Shown here one piece after another: positions 1-6,631 of a stretch of DNA of 8,069 nt. Positions within the stretch are counted from its first letter, which is position 1, and every line of letters begins with the position of its first letter. The DNA comes from Phycisphaerae bacterium (lineage in GTDB: Bacteria; Planctomycetota; Phycisphaerae; SM23-33), in assembly GCA_030628445.1 (NCBI GenBank), contig DAOVQV010000054.1:1-8069 (forward strand), given 5' to 3'. The notes under the pieces were generated by a model. It searched no databases. It had not been told where the DNA came from and saw only the letters and a list, made by a program, of their open reading frames with translations. The position numbers and the translations under genes were made by a program.

Positions 1-920
1 ATCCTGCTGTCGGCGGCGATTTCCATGGGCTCCGTGTGGTCGTTCCTCACCACGTAGCTCATGTTCAACAGATCGGCGGGGTGCTTGAAATAATTTCCCT
101 CCGCGCGATACAACTGGATGAAATGGATGGTCTGTTCGTCCAGTTCGCTACGCTGGAGGTCGCCCAGCTGCTCGTCGCTGGCGTTGATGTCGATCCGAGG
201 ATCGTCCGGGCGCAGCTTATGTCCGTAGACGGTCGCCAGGTTCCGCAGCCCGACGTCCAGTGCGCCGTCGGCGTTGTCCGGCGGGAAGGATTCCTCCGCG
301 TCGTCTTCGTTGGGCTCCAGCATCCCGGAGAGGTTCGCGTCCTCCCCGTAAAGGACCGTACCGTCGAAGCCCTTGATCAGCAGCAGCTCCTCAAGCGTCT
401 CCAGCGGGCCGTTCTTTATCAGATACGCGCTGGGAAGGTTGTCGTAGTAGTCTTGTTCCGCTCCGTAGGCGCGTGTTTCGCCGTCGGCGTCGCGGTAGTC
501 CAGGAGACAATCGACTCGCTCGGTGCTCATGTTCGCAAGTGAAAGCAACGTCTCAAAGTCCGCTGTGTTGATGTTGATCTTACCGGCCTCGTCGGTCAGC
601 CCGTAGCGAACCGGACCTGCCCCCTCCGGATCGTAAGCGTAGATGGTGAAGTACCAGCGATTCGCCCCGTCGTCACAGACGAACCGGTCCCGCAGCGCCT
701 CGGGGTTGTCGTACCATCTGGGGATCTCGGTTGGTTCTTCCTCCAACAGCGCCGCTGCGAAGCTCATGCCGCTGATGGCGGCGGCGTATCCCTGCTCTCC
801 GGTAAGCTGCGCCCGCGAAGCCAGCACCTCCGCGCGCATCCGGAACATCAGCCCCGCCGCGATCATCCCAGCAAGGGCGGTCAGCACGAGGACCGCAACC
901 AGTACCACCCCGCGCCTCAT
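1..920 (-). CDS. gspK: Type II secretion minor pseudopilin GspK (3' end outside window)
   Basis: Minor pseudopilin that caps the T2SS pseudopilus together with GspI and GspJ in the periplasm. My own translation from the ATG at 920 stays open to the left edge: 306 residues, no stop. The N-terminus is a short prepilin-like leader (MRRG then VVLVAVLVLTALAG), with a hydrophobic helix at about residues 5-25. There is no Glu at +5, as is usual for GspK. Family signatures follow: GLTDEAGKININTA (107-120), a helix-hairpin-helix-like stretch containing DYRDADGE (141-148) and GAEQDYY (153-159), then KNGPLETLEELLLIKGF (169-185). An acidic insert at about 190-225 holds an EF-hand-like loop. A second IDIN motif (243-246) comes before the end of the visible part. 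The ATG overlaps the gspJ stop (ATGA) and has a strong ribosome site. Identification is firm; the total length is unknown. Confidence 0.92.
   Translation of the reverse strand, partial: MRRGVVLVAVLVLTALAGMIAAGLMFRMRAEVLASRAQLTGEQGYAAAISGMSFAAALLEEEPTEIPRWYDNPEALRDRFVCDDGANRWYFTIYAYDPEGAGPVRYGLTDEAGKININTADFETLLSLANMSTERVDCLLDYRDADGETRAYGAEQDYYDNLPSAYLIKNGPLETLEELLLIKGFDGTVLYGEDANLSGMLEPNEDDAEESFPPDNADGALDVGLRNLATVYGHKLRPDDPRIDINASDEQLGDLQRSELDEQTIHFIQLYRAEGNYFKHPADLLNMSYVVRNDHTEPMEIAADSR
306..341 (-). other. EF-hand-like calcium loop in GspK
   Basis: Residues 194-205 of GspK read DANLSGMLEPNE. This fits the 12-residue EF-hand loop: acid or amide side chains at positions 1 (D), 3 (N), 5 (S), 9 (E) and 12 (E), Gly at 6 and a hydrophobic residue at 8. 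A second, weaker copy, DNADGALD, follows at 215-222 but lacks an acid at loop position 1. The GspK of enterotoxigenic E. coli is known to bind calcium. That this loop does so here is inference. Confidence 0.5.
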
Positions 921-1636
921 GGTCCCCTCCTTCCGTCCAAACCGCGGATTATCGTCTCGCCGCGCGGTGTGGCCGCCCGGGGTATGTGGACGATTCGCTG
1001 ATATGTCTCATGCGGATAGTCCGCCGGGTCGGTTTCCGCGGGGAGGGGCTCGGCGCCCAGCGTGATTTCCACCGCCAGGGGCAAGTTACCGCCCGACCAT
1101 TGGTCCACCCAGCGCCCGCGTGCGAAATAACGCAAGTTCAAGAACCGGATATGCGGTGTTATCAGTTCGGTTGAGATCTGACGGCCCTTGGTGGGCTCGA
1201 TCGCCGTCAGCAGGGTCTGCGAGGTCTGTTCGAGCCCTTCGACGGCGGTGGGGCCGGTGTCCAGCTCGGTCTGGCGGATCGAGTAGCCAACTCGCCTCAG
1301 GTCCTGCTGCGGTGTTACGCTCTGGGCGGTGATGTCTTGGACCGCCCAGGCGGACGGGCCGGGCAGCTGTGTGGTGATGAATTGTATCGACTCGCTGTCG
1401 CCTTCCATCCCCTCATCGAGGTAGGAAAAGACGCTCGAGTTGCGCAGCTCGTCGGTGATCCTACCCATGACCGTCCGTATCGCGCAGAGCGTTTCCGTCT
1501 GCTGACAGACCGCCCGGCGGATGGAGACGGCCCTTTCGTAAAACACCAGCGCGGAGCCCATCACGCCCACCGCCAGCGTCACGGCCAGGACGATCTCCAA
1601 TAGCGTAAAACCGCGATGTGCGGCGTTCGGTCTCAC
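917..1636 (-). CDS. gspJ: Type II secretion minor pseudopilin GspJ
   Basis: Minor pseudopilin of the pseudopilus tip, expected in the inner membrane and periplasm. The 239-residue product has a short leader ending in Gly9, then Phe-Thr-Leu-Leu-Glu (F10 is +1, E14 is +5), the classic prepilin peptidase site. A hydrophobic helix runs to about residue 30 (IVLAVTLAVGVMGSALVFY). The rest is a soluble domain with a region of GspJ character near 155-190 (ITPHIRFLNLRYFARGRW). The start is GTG at 1636, which overlaps the gspI stop as GTGA and is preceded by a strong ribosome site. The stop overlaps the gspK start as ATGA. The choice of GspJ rests on operon position (between gspI and gspK), length, and the long soluble domain after the helix. 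Small chance it would be labelled only as a prepilin-type N-terminal cleavage/methylation protein. Confidence 0.87.
   Translation of the reverse strand: MRPNAAHRGFTLLEIVLAVTLAVGVMGSALVFYERAVSIRRAVCQQTETLCAIRTVMGRITDELRNSSVFSYLDEGMEGDSESIQFITTQLPGPSAWAVQDITAQSVTPQQDLRRVGYSIRQTELDTGPTAVEGLEQTSQTLLTAIEPTKGRQISTELITPHIRFLNLRYFARGRWVDQWSGGNLPLAVEITLGAEPLPAETDPADYPHETYQRIVHIPRAATPRGETIIRGLDGRRGP
926..932 (-). promoter_or_regulatory. Ribosome binding site of gspK
   Basis: On the minus strand this reads AAGGAGG, five bases before the ATG at 920. It supports that ATG as the start even though it overlaps the gspJ stop codon, so gspK need not rely only on coupling to gspJ. Confidence 0.8.
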
Positions 1637-2106
1637 CGGGTCCCTCCCGTCCCCGTGCCACCGGCGCCGAAGGCGAGCAACTCATCGCCACTGGCGCCGC
1701 CCAGAAGTTGCACGAGCCTGTATGTGTAGGCCCGACCGGGCGCCTCGGGTGTGTATCTGACGATCACCTCCACCTGTTTCAGCGGCGGCTCGTCGGTGCT
1801 GGGCTGAAGGGATTCAGTGACGACCTGCCATGACCATTGCTCCAGGGGCGACTCGTATGAGATCGGTCCTTCGTCGGCCGGGTCCAAAAGGCCCATCTGG
1901 ATTTGCGACATGAGCGAGATCGCCAGGTCGGCGCCCATCCCCTCCAGGCGGACGTCCTCGAGCTGGCGGGCGCAGTTGTTCAACCCGCCCAGGATCACGC
2001 TCGAAGCCGCCACCAAAAGCGAAAGCGACAGGATCACCTCCAGCAGCACCGCTCCGCGCGGCCGGGCCGGTCGCCTCGACCGGGTTGTCCGTTTGCGATT
2101 ACCCAT
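1633..2106 (-). CDS. gspI: Type II secretion minor pseudopilin GspI
   Basis: Minor pseudopilin thought to start tip-complex assembly with GspJ and GspK. The product is 157 residues. It has a strongly basic leader (MGNRKRTTRSRRPARPRG), cleaved after Gly18, then Ala-Val-Leu-Leu-Glu with E23 at +5. The hydrophobic helix is VILSLSLLVAASSVILGG (24-41). The following SLMSQIQMGLL (64-74) and the C-terminal strand KQVEVIVRYTPEAPGRAYTY (109-128) fit the small GspI fold. The ATG at 2106 overlaps the end of gspH by eight bases (ATGGGTAA), and no strong ribosome site precedes it, so translational coupling to gspH is likely. The tail is rich in Gly and Thr (GAGGTGTGGTR), unusual but probably a flexible end. 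Assignment rests on size, order and the prepilin motif. Confidence 0.85.
   Translation of the reverse strand: MGNRKRTTRSRRPARPRGAVLLEVILSLSLLVAASSVILGGLNNCARQLEDVRLEGMGADLAISLMSQIQMGLLDPADEGPISYESPLEQWSWQVVTESLQPSTDEPPLKQVEVIVRYTPEAPGRAYTYRLVQLLGGASGDELLAFGAGGTGTGGTR
1642..1648 (-). promoter_or_regulatory. Ribosome binding site of gspJ
   Basis: Minus-strand GGGAGGG lies five bases before the GTG at 1636. It decides in favour of this GTG start, which places the Gly|Phe cleavage site after nine residues. Confidence 0.75.
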
Positions 2107-2767
2107 CTGCCGTCACGTCCGCCTCAATGGCCTCCATTCGTTCGTAAAACTCTTGCAGCTCGTCTGCGGTCAGGATCTGCGTCCTGATCCTCCCGCTGAT
2201 ACCGGTAAGCTCTATCACGGCGCGGCGGGTCTCCTCGCCGTCGGCGTCGGAAAGTTCGATAACGGCTGAGTCGCTCGAACCGTCCGGGTAAAATGTCACC
2301 GCCTCCAGATCGTCGCCCTCTGAACCGCCTCGCCGCGGCCCCAGTGTCAGTGTCCGATACGCGCTGGGCCCGGTCAGGCGCGACCGCGTGGCCCGGACCA
2401 TGCTGTTGGGCACCTGGTGGGACCAGGCGGTCCGGGCAGGGACGAACCGGTTCGGGGCGCTAAGAGGCTCGGGTTCCCACATCACCTCCAGCAGCGCCGT
2501 TTCCGGGTCGAAGACGAACCGCACCCGGCGTCCGCAATTGGCGGCCGTCGCCCGCGCCATCCGCAGCGCCGTCTCGAACCGCAGCGCGCCGTCCTCAAGC
2601 TGCCTTCCGCGCCCCAGCGACGTAAAGTTGACCACCACAAGACCGCACAGCAGCGTCAGGATCACCAGCGACGCCAACAGCTCCACCAGCGTAAGGGCGG
2701 CCCGTATGCCTCGGACGCGCCGTCGTTTCCTACAGCGCCGATTCCTCGGACCAGTTCTTGATGTCAT
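2099..2767 (-). CDS. gspH: Type II secretion minor pseudopilin GspH
   Basis: Minor pseudopilin linking the tip to the GspG fibre. The 222-residue frame has an Arg-rich leader (RNRRCRKRRRVRGIRAA), then Leu-Thr-Leu-Val-Glu with E29 at +5 and a hydrophobic helix LLASLVILTLLCGLVVVNF (30-48). The stretch LRMARATAANCGRRVRFVFDPE (68-89) has the character of the GspH/FimT soluble domain. The residue before the cleavage point is Ala24, not the usual Gly. The only ATG in the frame ahead of the helix is at 2767, inside gspG, giving a 38-base overlap. Its GGAAG box touches the ATG with no spacer, so the true start is uncertain. No GTG, TTG or CTG codon lies between it and the prepilin motif. Coupling to gspG translation is likely. 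Confidence 0.8.
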   Translation of the reverse strand: MTSRTGPRNRRCRKRRRVRGIRAALTLVELLASLVILTLLCGLVVVNFTSLGRGRQLEDGALRFETALRMARATAANCGRRVRFVFDPETALLEVMWEPEPLSAPNRFVPARTAWSHQVPNSMVRATRSRLTGPSAYRTLTLGPRRGGSEGDDLEAVTFYPDGSSDSAVIELSDADGEETRRAVIELTGISGRIRTQILTADELQEFYERMEAIEADVTADG

Positions 2768-3191
2768 CTTCCGTGCCGCTTTGTCCGTCCGGGCCGTTCG
2801 ACCAGAGCTTGTACGGGACTGTTAGGGCCTCCGTATCGCCGGGATCGACGGGTTCGTAGTTCAGGGGATTACCCCACTGATCTTCGGGTGCCTTTTTCAG
2901 ATACGGGCCGCGCCATTTTTCGGCGAGCTTTTCGTTCTCGAACGCCGGTGTCTTCAGAAGCGCCTCCAGCCCGCCCTCGGATTCGGTCGGGTAGTGTCCG
3001 ATCTCAATAGCGTATCGCTCCATCGCCGACCCGACCTGATCGATAAGGAGCTTGGTCGTTTGGATCCTTGCACTTTCCCTGGTGGGCAGGAGGTTAACGA
3101 TCGCAAGCGTCGCCAGCATCCCCAGGATCACGATCACCAGCAGGACCTCGACCAGCGTAAAACCGCCTCCGCGGTAAGTTCGATTACCCAT
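2730..3191 (-). CDS. gspG: Type II secretion major pseudopilin GspG
   Basis: Main subunit of the periplasmic pseudopilus; polymerises after prepilin peptidase cuts the leader. The 153-residue product has leader MGNRTYRGGG, then Phe-Thr-Leu-Val-Glu (F11 is +1, E15 is +5) and the helix VLLVIVILGMLATLAIVNLL (16-35). Typical GspG blocks follow: MERYAIEIGHYPTESEGGLEALL (57-79), GPYLKKAPEDQWGNPLNYE (95-113), and the C-terminal calcium-loop signature SNGPDGQSGTEDDIKNW (131-147). I chose the ATG at 3191 over the one six bases upstream because AAAGGAG then sits eight bases away instead of two. gspG follows a 90-base gap after gspF, the longest gap in the operon, which may allow separate control of this abundant subunit. 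Length and motifs are normal for the family. Confidence 0.95.
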   Translation of the reverse strand: MGNRTYRGGGFTLVEVLLVIVILGMLATLAIVNLLPTRESARIQTTKLLIDQVGSAMERYAIEIGHYPTESEGGLEALLKTPAFENEKLAEKWRGPYLKKAPEDQWGNPLNYEPVDPGDTEALTVPYKLWSNGPDGQSGTEDDIKNWSEESAL

Positions 3192-3199
3192 TCTCATTG

Positions 3200-3206
3200 C
3201 TCCTTT
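3200..3206 (-). promoter_or_regulatory. Ribosome binding site of gspG
   Basis: Minus-strand AAAGGAG, with an eight-base spacer to the ATG at 3191. The in-frame ATG at 3197 would have only a two-base spacer, so this site decides the start. Confidence 0.8.
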
Positions 3207-3237
3207 CTGCGGCCCAGATTCCTCTGTCGCCTTGCAG

Positions 3238-3255
3238 AATCAACCGTAGTCGATT
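3238..3255 (-). other. RNA hairpin with UACG loop in the gspF-gspG gap
   Basis: The minus-strand transcript reads AAUCGAC, UACG, GUUGAUU. This forms a seven-pair stem (one G-U pair) closed by C-G around a UACG loop, a member of the stable UNCG tetraloop class. It sits about 30 bases after the gspF stop and 30 bases before the gspG ribosome site. No run of U follows, so it is not a normal terminator. It could be a processing or stability element, or chance. Confidence 0.4.
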
Positions 3256-3281
3256 TGACTTTTGTCGTTTTCATCAACGGA

Positions 3282-4475
3282 TTACCCCAGTGTCTGCGCC
3301 ATCTTGAAGATCGGGAACATCAACCCGGTCGCGACGAACCCTATCACCGCGGCGATCAGCACCAGGATCAGCGGCTCGATCAATCGCACCGCCTGGTCCA
3401 CCTGGCGGTTCGTCCGCCGCTCGAAGGTGTCTGCGATCTGGATCAGGACCTTCTCCATCTGGTTGGATTCTTCGGCGACGCCGATCATCTCCAGAATCTG
3501 CGGCGGGAAGATTCCGCTCTGTGCGAGCGGCGCGGCGAGCGTCTCGCCGGCGCGGACGTTTTCGATGGCCTGTTCGATGCTTTCGGACAGCACCGCCGAG
3601 CCCGTGGCGTCCTTGCTTATCGCCAGGGCTTGGAGGATCGGGACGCCGTTGGCGAGCATCGTGCCCAGGATGCGGCAGAAGCGGGTCACGGCGACCATCC
3701 GAACCGCCAGACCGAAGACGGGAATCCGCACCCGCCAGCGGTCCCAGCTCAACCTTCCGGCGCCGCTGCGGGCCCAGCCGAGGGCGCCCAATACGATCAG
3801 CGCCGCGCCCGCCAGCACGATCGGCCAGTGCAGGATAAGAAGATCGCTCAGTCCGAACAGGAACACCGTAGGCGCGGGAAGCGAGATGCCCTCAAAGACC
3901 GGCTTGAACTGCGGGACGAGCAGGATGAGTATCCCGAGCACCGCCCCCGACCCGAGGACCGTCAGGATCAGCGGATAGATCATGGCGCCGAGCACCTTGC
4001 CCCGCAGCTCATCCTGCCGTTCGATGAACTCGGCGAGATTGCTCAGCACGTCCTCCAGGAACCCGGCCCGTTCGCCCGCCCGGACCATCGCGGCGTGCAG
4101 CGGCGCAAAGACCCGCGGGTGGAACGAGATCGCATCAGCCAGCGGCGCGCCGGCAGCGACGTCTTGGCGCACGGCGAGCATCACATTGCCCAGGCGCCGG
4201 TTGGTGACCGCCCGCGACAGAATTTCCAGCCCGCGCAGCAGCGGTACGCCCGACCGCAGCAGGTCGCCAAGCTGCCCGTACATCACGCCGACGTCTCGCA
4301 GGCGAACACGCCCCGGCGCCAGTTGCGGCGATTTGGCCTGGTCGGGTGTCACTTCGACCGGGTAGAGCTTCTGCTCGTCCAGCATGGACAGCACGGCGGC
4401 TTCGCTGTCGGCCTGCACCTGACCGGTCACCTGCTGTCCCGCGGCGGTCTTGGCGATGTATTGATAAACCGACAT
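3282..4475 (-). CDS. gspF: Type II secretion inner-membrane platform protein GspF
   Basis: Polytopic inner-membrane protein that couples the GspE ATPase to pseudopilus assembly. The product is 397 residues, the usual length. The N-terminal part starts MSVYQYIAKTAAGQQVTGQV, the common opening of this family. Two repeated T2SSF domains follow. The first, about 65-190, contains GVPLLRGLEIL (76-86) and VRAGERAGFLEDVLSNLAEF (131-150). The second, about 265-390, contains GVPILQALAI (277-286) and GVAEESNQMEKVLIQIADTFE (332-352). Hydrophobic segments lie near 165-190, 217-235 and 366-390. I chose ATG 4475 over GTG 4484 because a GAAGG box sits eight bases before the ATG and overlaps the GTG. It starts 28 bases after the gspE stop. 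PilC of type IV pili is homologous, but the pseudopilin neighbours make this GspF. Confidence 0.95.
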   Translation of the reverse strand: MSVYQYIAKTAAGQQVTGQVQADSEAAVLSMLDEQKLYPVEVTPDQAKSPQLAPGRVRLRDVGVMYGQLGDLLRSGVPLLRGLEILSRAVTNRRLGNVMLAVRQDVAAGAPLADAISFHPRVFAPLHAAMVRAGERAGFLEDVLSNLAEFIERQDELRGKVLGAMIYPLILTVLGSGAVLGILILLVPQFKPVFEGISLPAPTVFLFGLSDLLILHWPIVLAGAALIVLGALGWARSGAGRLSWDRWRVRIPVFGLAVRMVAVTRFCRILGTMLANGVPILQALAISKDATGSAVLSESIEQAIENVRAGETLAAPLAQSGIFPPQILEMIGVAEESNQMEKVLIQIADTFERRTNRQVDQAVRLIEPLILVLIAAVIGFVATGLMFPIFKMAQTLG

Positions 4476-4483
4476 ATCCGGCA

Positions 4484-4488
4484 CCTTC
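4484..4488 (-). promoter_or_regulatory. Ribosome binding site of gspF
   Basis: Minus-strand GAAGG ends eight bases before the ATG at 4475. It overlaps the alternative GTG at 4484 and so argues against that start. Confidence 0.65.
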
Positions 4489-4503
4489 GGACCTTCGTGG
4501 GGC

Positions 4504-6174
4504 CTACAACTTCGTGCTTCGCAATACCTCTTCGGGCGTGGTGAGCCCCGCGCGGACTTTCATCCACCCGCCCTCGCGCAGCAGGCGCAGACCCGCTGCC
4601 TTGGCGGCCGTCAGCATCTCGCCCGTCGTCGCGCGCGACATGATCTTCTGGCGAATGGTCTCATCGAGCACCATCAGCTCGAACAGTCCCGTTCGCCCGC
4701 GATACCCCGTTTGGCGGCACTTGCGGCACCCTGCACCGCGATAAAGCACTTGCCCCTCTTCAAGCTCCAGGTCCGCCGGGAGGGCCCGATGGTCGGGCTC
4801 GTAGGGCTCCTTGCAGTTGATGCAGATCGTCCGCACCAGTCTCTGCGCCATGGCCGCCTCCAGCGTGCTGGCTATCAGATATGGCTCCATGCCCATGTCC
4901 AGCAGGCGCGTGGCGGCGGAGCAGGCGTCGTTCGTGTGCAGTGTCGACAGCACCAGGTGCCCGGTGAGGGCGGACTGGACGGCGGCTTCGGCCGTCTCCA
5001 GGTCGCGTATCTCGCCGATCATCACCACGTCCGGGTCGTGTCGCAGTATGTGCCGCAAACCCCGCCCGAACGTCAATCCGATCTTCGGGGCGACCTGGAT
5101 CTGGTTTACCCCGGTGAGGTTGTACTCGACGGGGTCCTCGACGGTCAGGACCTTGATCTGCGGTGAGACTATATCCTGCAGCGCCGCGTACAGCGTCGTT
5201 GTCTTTCCGCTTCCGGTCGGCCCGGTGACCAGCAGGATCCCGTGCGGGCGGGATATCAGTTGGCGAAATGTTCCGAAGTTATCCTCAGCCATCCCGAGAT
5301 CCGGCAGCGTGAACATCAGTTGCGACTTGTTCAATATCCGCAGCACCACGCCCTCGCCGTACAGCATGGGGATTATGCTGACGCGGACGTCGATCTGCTT
5401 TCCGCCGACGCGGATGGAAATCCGCCCATCCTGCGGTAGGCGCTTCTCCGCGATGTTGAGCTTGGACATGATCTTGATGCGGCTGATGATTGCCGACTGG
5501 AATCGCCGGATTTGTGCGGGCACGGCCATGGTGTGCAGCACCCCGTCGATGCGGTAGCGGACCGACAGGTCGTTCTCGAACGGCTCGATGTGGATGTCGC
5601 TGGCCCGCTCGTTGATCGCCTCCAGGAAGATCTCGTTGACCAGCTTGATGACGCTGGCCTCCTGGGCCATCTCGAGTAAGTCTTCGGTTTGCTCGGCGGG
5701 GCCGTTCACCACCTCCACGTCGTCGGTGCTCATCATGTCGTCGATGGTCTCGCCCCCGACGCCGTAGTGCGTCTTGATGATCCGGTCGATCTGCTCCGTG
5801 GGGGCCAGGACGGGCTTTACCTCAAGCCCCGTAAGCAGCCGCAGCTCGTCGAAGGCGTACAGGTCGAACGGGTCGGATGTCGCCACCGTCAACGTCCCGT
5901 CGCACTGGGCGACGGGCAGGAGGTGCTTGCGGTATACGAGCTTCGCCGGGAGCGACCGCAACATCTCCACGTCGATATCCACCTCCGAAAGGTCGACCAT
6001 CTCCATGGAAAGCTGCTCGGCGGTGACGGCGAGCAATTGCTCCTCGTCGATGCATCCGAGTCTCACCAGCGCGCGGTCCAGCCGCACACCCTTGCTCTTG
6101 CGCAGCTCCATCGCCGCGGAAAGGTGCTCCGGTGTGATCAGACCCTTCTCCAAGAGTGCTTCTGCGATACTCAT
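4504..6174 (-). CDS. gspE: Type II secretion ATPase GspE
   Basis: Cytoplasmic hexameric ATPase that powers pseudopilus growth. The 556-residue product starts with a T2SSE N-terminal domain (about 1-135: MSIAEALLEKGLITPEHL, later VATSDPFDLYAFDELRLLTG). A linker leads to the ATPase core. Walker A is GPTGSGKTTT (318-327), the Asp box is TVEDPVEYNLTG (344-355), Walker B is DPDVVMIGEIRD (380-391), and the His box is TGHLVLSTLHTND (404-416). A zinc-binding four-cysteine module follows: C451-x2-C454 and C483-x2-C486. All key residues look intact. The frame is open 52 codons further upstream, but those residues (Arg-rich, no family resemblance) are unlikely to be translated. The ATG at 6174 gives the family N-terminus and has AAGG ten bases away. 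PilB is a close relative; the gene order supports GspE. Confidence 0.96.
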   Translation of the reverse strand: MSIAEALLEKGLITPEHLSAAMELRKSKGVRLDRALVRLGCIDEEQLLAVTAEQLSMEMVDLSEVDIDVEMLRSLPAKLVYRKHLLPVAQCDGTLTVATSDPFDLYAFDELRLLTGLEVKPVLAPTEQIDRIIKTHYGVGGETIDDMMSTDDVEVVNGPAEQTEDLLEMAQEASVIKLVNEIFLEAINERASDIHIEPFENDLSVRYRIDGVLHTMAVPAQIRRFQSAIISRIKIMSKLNIAEKRLPQDGRISIRVGGKQIDVRVSIIPMLYGEGVVLRILNKSQLMFTLPDLGMAEDNFGTFRQLISRPHGILLVTGPTGSGKTTTLYAALQDIVSPQIKVLTVEDPVEYNLTGVNQIQVAPKIGLTFGRGLRHILRHDPDVVMIGEIRDLETAEAAVQSALTGHLVLSTLHTNDACSAATRLLDMGMEPYLIASTLEAAMAQRLVRTICINCKEPYEPDHRALPADLELEEGQVLYRGAGCRKCRQTGYRGRTGLFELMVLDETIRQKIMSRATTGEMLTAAKAAGLRLLREGGWMKVRAGLTTPEEVLRSTKL

Positions 6175-6392
6175 ATTGCTTGCGCCTTGGTAGAGAATGT
6201 GCTTGTGAGGCATCGGCCGCCCGGCACGACCCCAAGACCGGCAGGGACGATTGCGCACTGCATTCCGTTTGCGTACTTCTTGCTTAACGTACCGCCTGGC
6301 AAAATATTGTGAGAATCTCCACCCCGCCAAACGGGTCTGCGGGGCCGCCTGTGCCTGTGCTTGGGGAGTTTGACGTAATGCGATCTATTTCG
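6175..6392. other. Spacer upstream of gspE without a recognisable gene
   Basis: The 218 bases contain the gspE ribosome site (AAGG, 6185-6188), the tentative gsp promoter, and short open frames on both strands, none of which resembles a known protein. The minus-strand frame in phase with gspE is open through part of it, but codes for an Arg-rich stretch of no known family. Confidence 0.5.
6301..6330 (-). promoter_or_regulatory. Tentative promoter of the gsp operon
   Basis: On the minus strand TTGGCG (6330-6325) and TATTTT (6306-6301) are separated by 18 bases. Each matches the sigma70 consensus at four of six positions. The short AT-rich patch around 6301-6308 stands out in the GC-rich spacer. 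It would give a leader of about 120 bases before the gspE ATG. This is only a candidate. Confidence 0.3.
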
Positions 6393-6575
6393 GGCGTGAG
6401 CTGCGCCGGCGATGAGTTCAACTGTCCCGTCGCTGGCGGCGACGTGGCCGTGTGGGACTGGCCCTTGGCGATAACCGTCGCCGTCTTGGCCCGCGCGGAC
6501 GGCATCGAACCGGTCCTGCGAAGCGGTGCCGAGCCCGGCGATGCAATATGCCTCACCGGCGCGGTCGGCGGGGCG
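6393..6575 (+). pseudogene. Fragment of thiamine-monophosphate kinase (ThiL)
   Basis: About 60 plus-strand codons resemble the middle of ThiL, the ATP-dependent kinase that makes thiamine diphosphate. Visible motifs are DEFNCPVAGGD, matching the GGD metal-binding region, PLAITVAVLARADG, and VLRSGAEPGD followed by LTGAVGGA. This is the typical order and spacing of ThiL. Nothing resembling the N-terminal glycine/Asp-rich nucleotide region is found upstream in any plus frame. The similarity stops within a few codons of the cold-shock terminator. The surrounding frame could begin at GTG 6309 and end at 6635 (108 codons), but its outer parts do not resemble ThiL and its tail simply translates the terminator hairpin. 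I read it as a decayed or partly duplicated gene, not an active kinase. It lies antisense to the neighbouring genes. Confidence 0.7.
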
Positions 6576-6582
6576 CAAAGAG

Positions 6583-6608
6583 CAGCGCCGCCCCGAAGGG
6601 CGGCGCTG
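6583..6608 (-). terminator. Terminator hairpin of the cold-shock gene
   Basis: A perfect 11-pair stem rich in G and C (arms 6583-6593 and 6598-6608) lies about 24 bases after the csp stop. In the minus-strand transcript the loop is UUCG closed by C-G, the very stable tetraloop common in bacterial terminators. The following tract is only GCUCUUUG, a weak U run. On the plus strand the hairpin is followed by GTTCTTAC, so it might also stop weak antisense transcription. Confidence 0.85.
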
Positions 6609-6631
6609 GTTCTTACAGATTTGGTGCGACG

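Noticed and set aside
36..542. Plus-strand frame of 168 codons near the left edge
   Set aside because: It lies wholly opposite gspK, whose minus-strand reading has the GLTDEAGKININTA signature and a strong ribosome site.
2994..4544. Long plus-strand open frame of 516 codons opposite gspF
   Set aside because: It is the antisense shadow of gspF and the start of gspG in GC-rich DNA. The translation is rich in Arg, Gln, His and Asp, with no family motif, while the minus strand carries clear GspF and GspG motifs.
917..6174. Reading the cluster as type IV pilus genes (PilB/PilC with pilins)
   Set aside because: GspE and GspF cannot be separated from PilB and PilC by motif alone, but GspG with its C-terminal calcium-loop signature and a clear GspK in the order G-H-I-J-K is diagnostic of type II secretion.
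5689..6312. Plus-strand frame of 207 codons opposite the start of gspE
   Set aside because: It is a shadow of the GspE N-terminal domain; its product is rich in His, Arg and Val and resembles nothing.
6175..6330. Upstream extension of GspE to the codon at 6330
   Set aside because: The extra 52 residues are Arg-rich and not family-like, and ATG 6174 gives the standard GspE N-terminus with an AAGG box ten bases upstream.
6171..6578. Minus-strand frame of 135 codons opposite the ThiL fragment
   Set aside because: Its composition is that of an antisense shadow, while the plus strand gives recognisable ThiL motifs.
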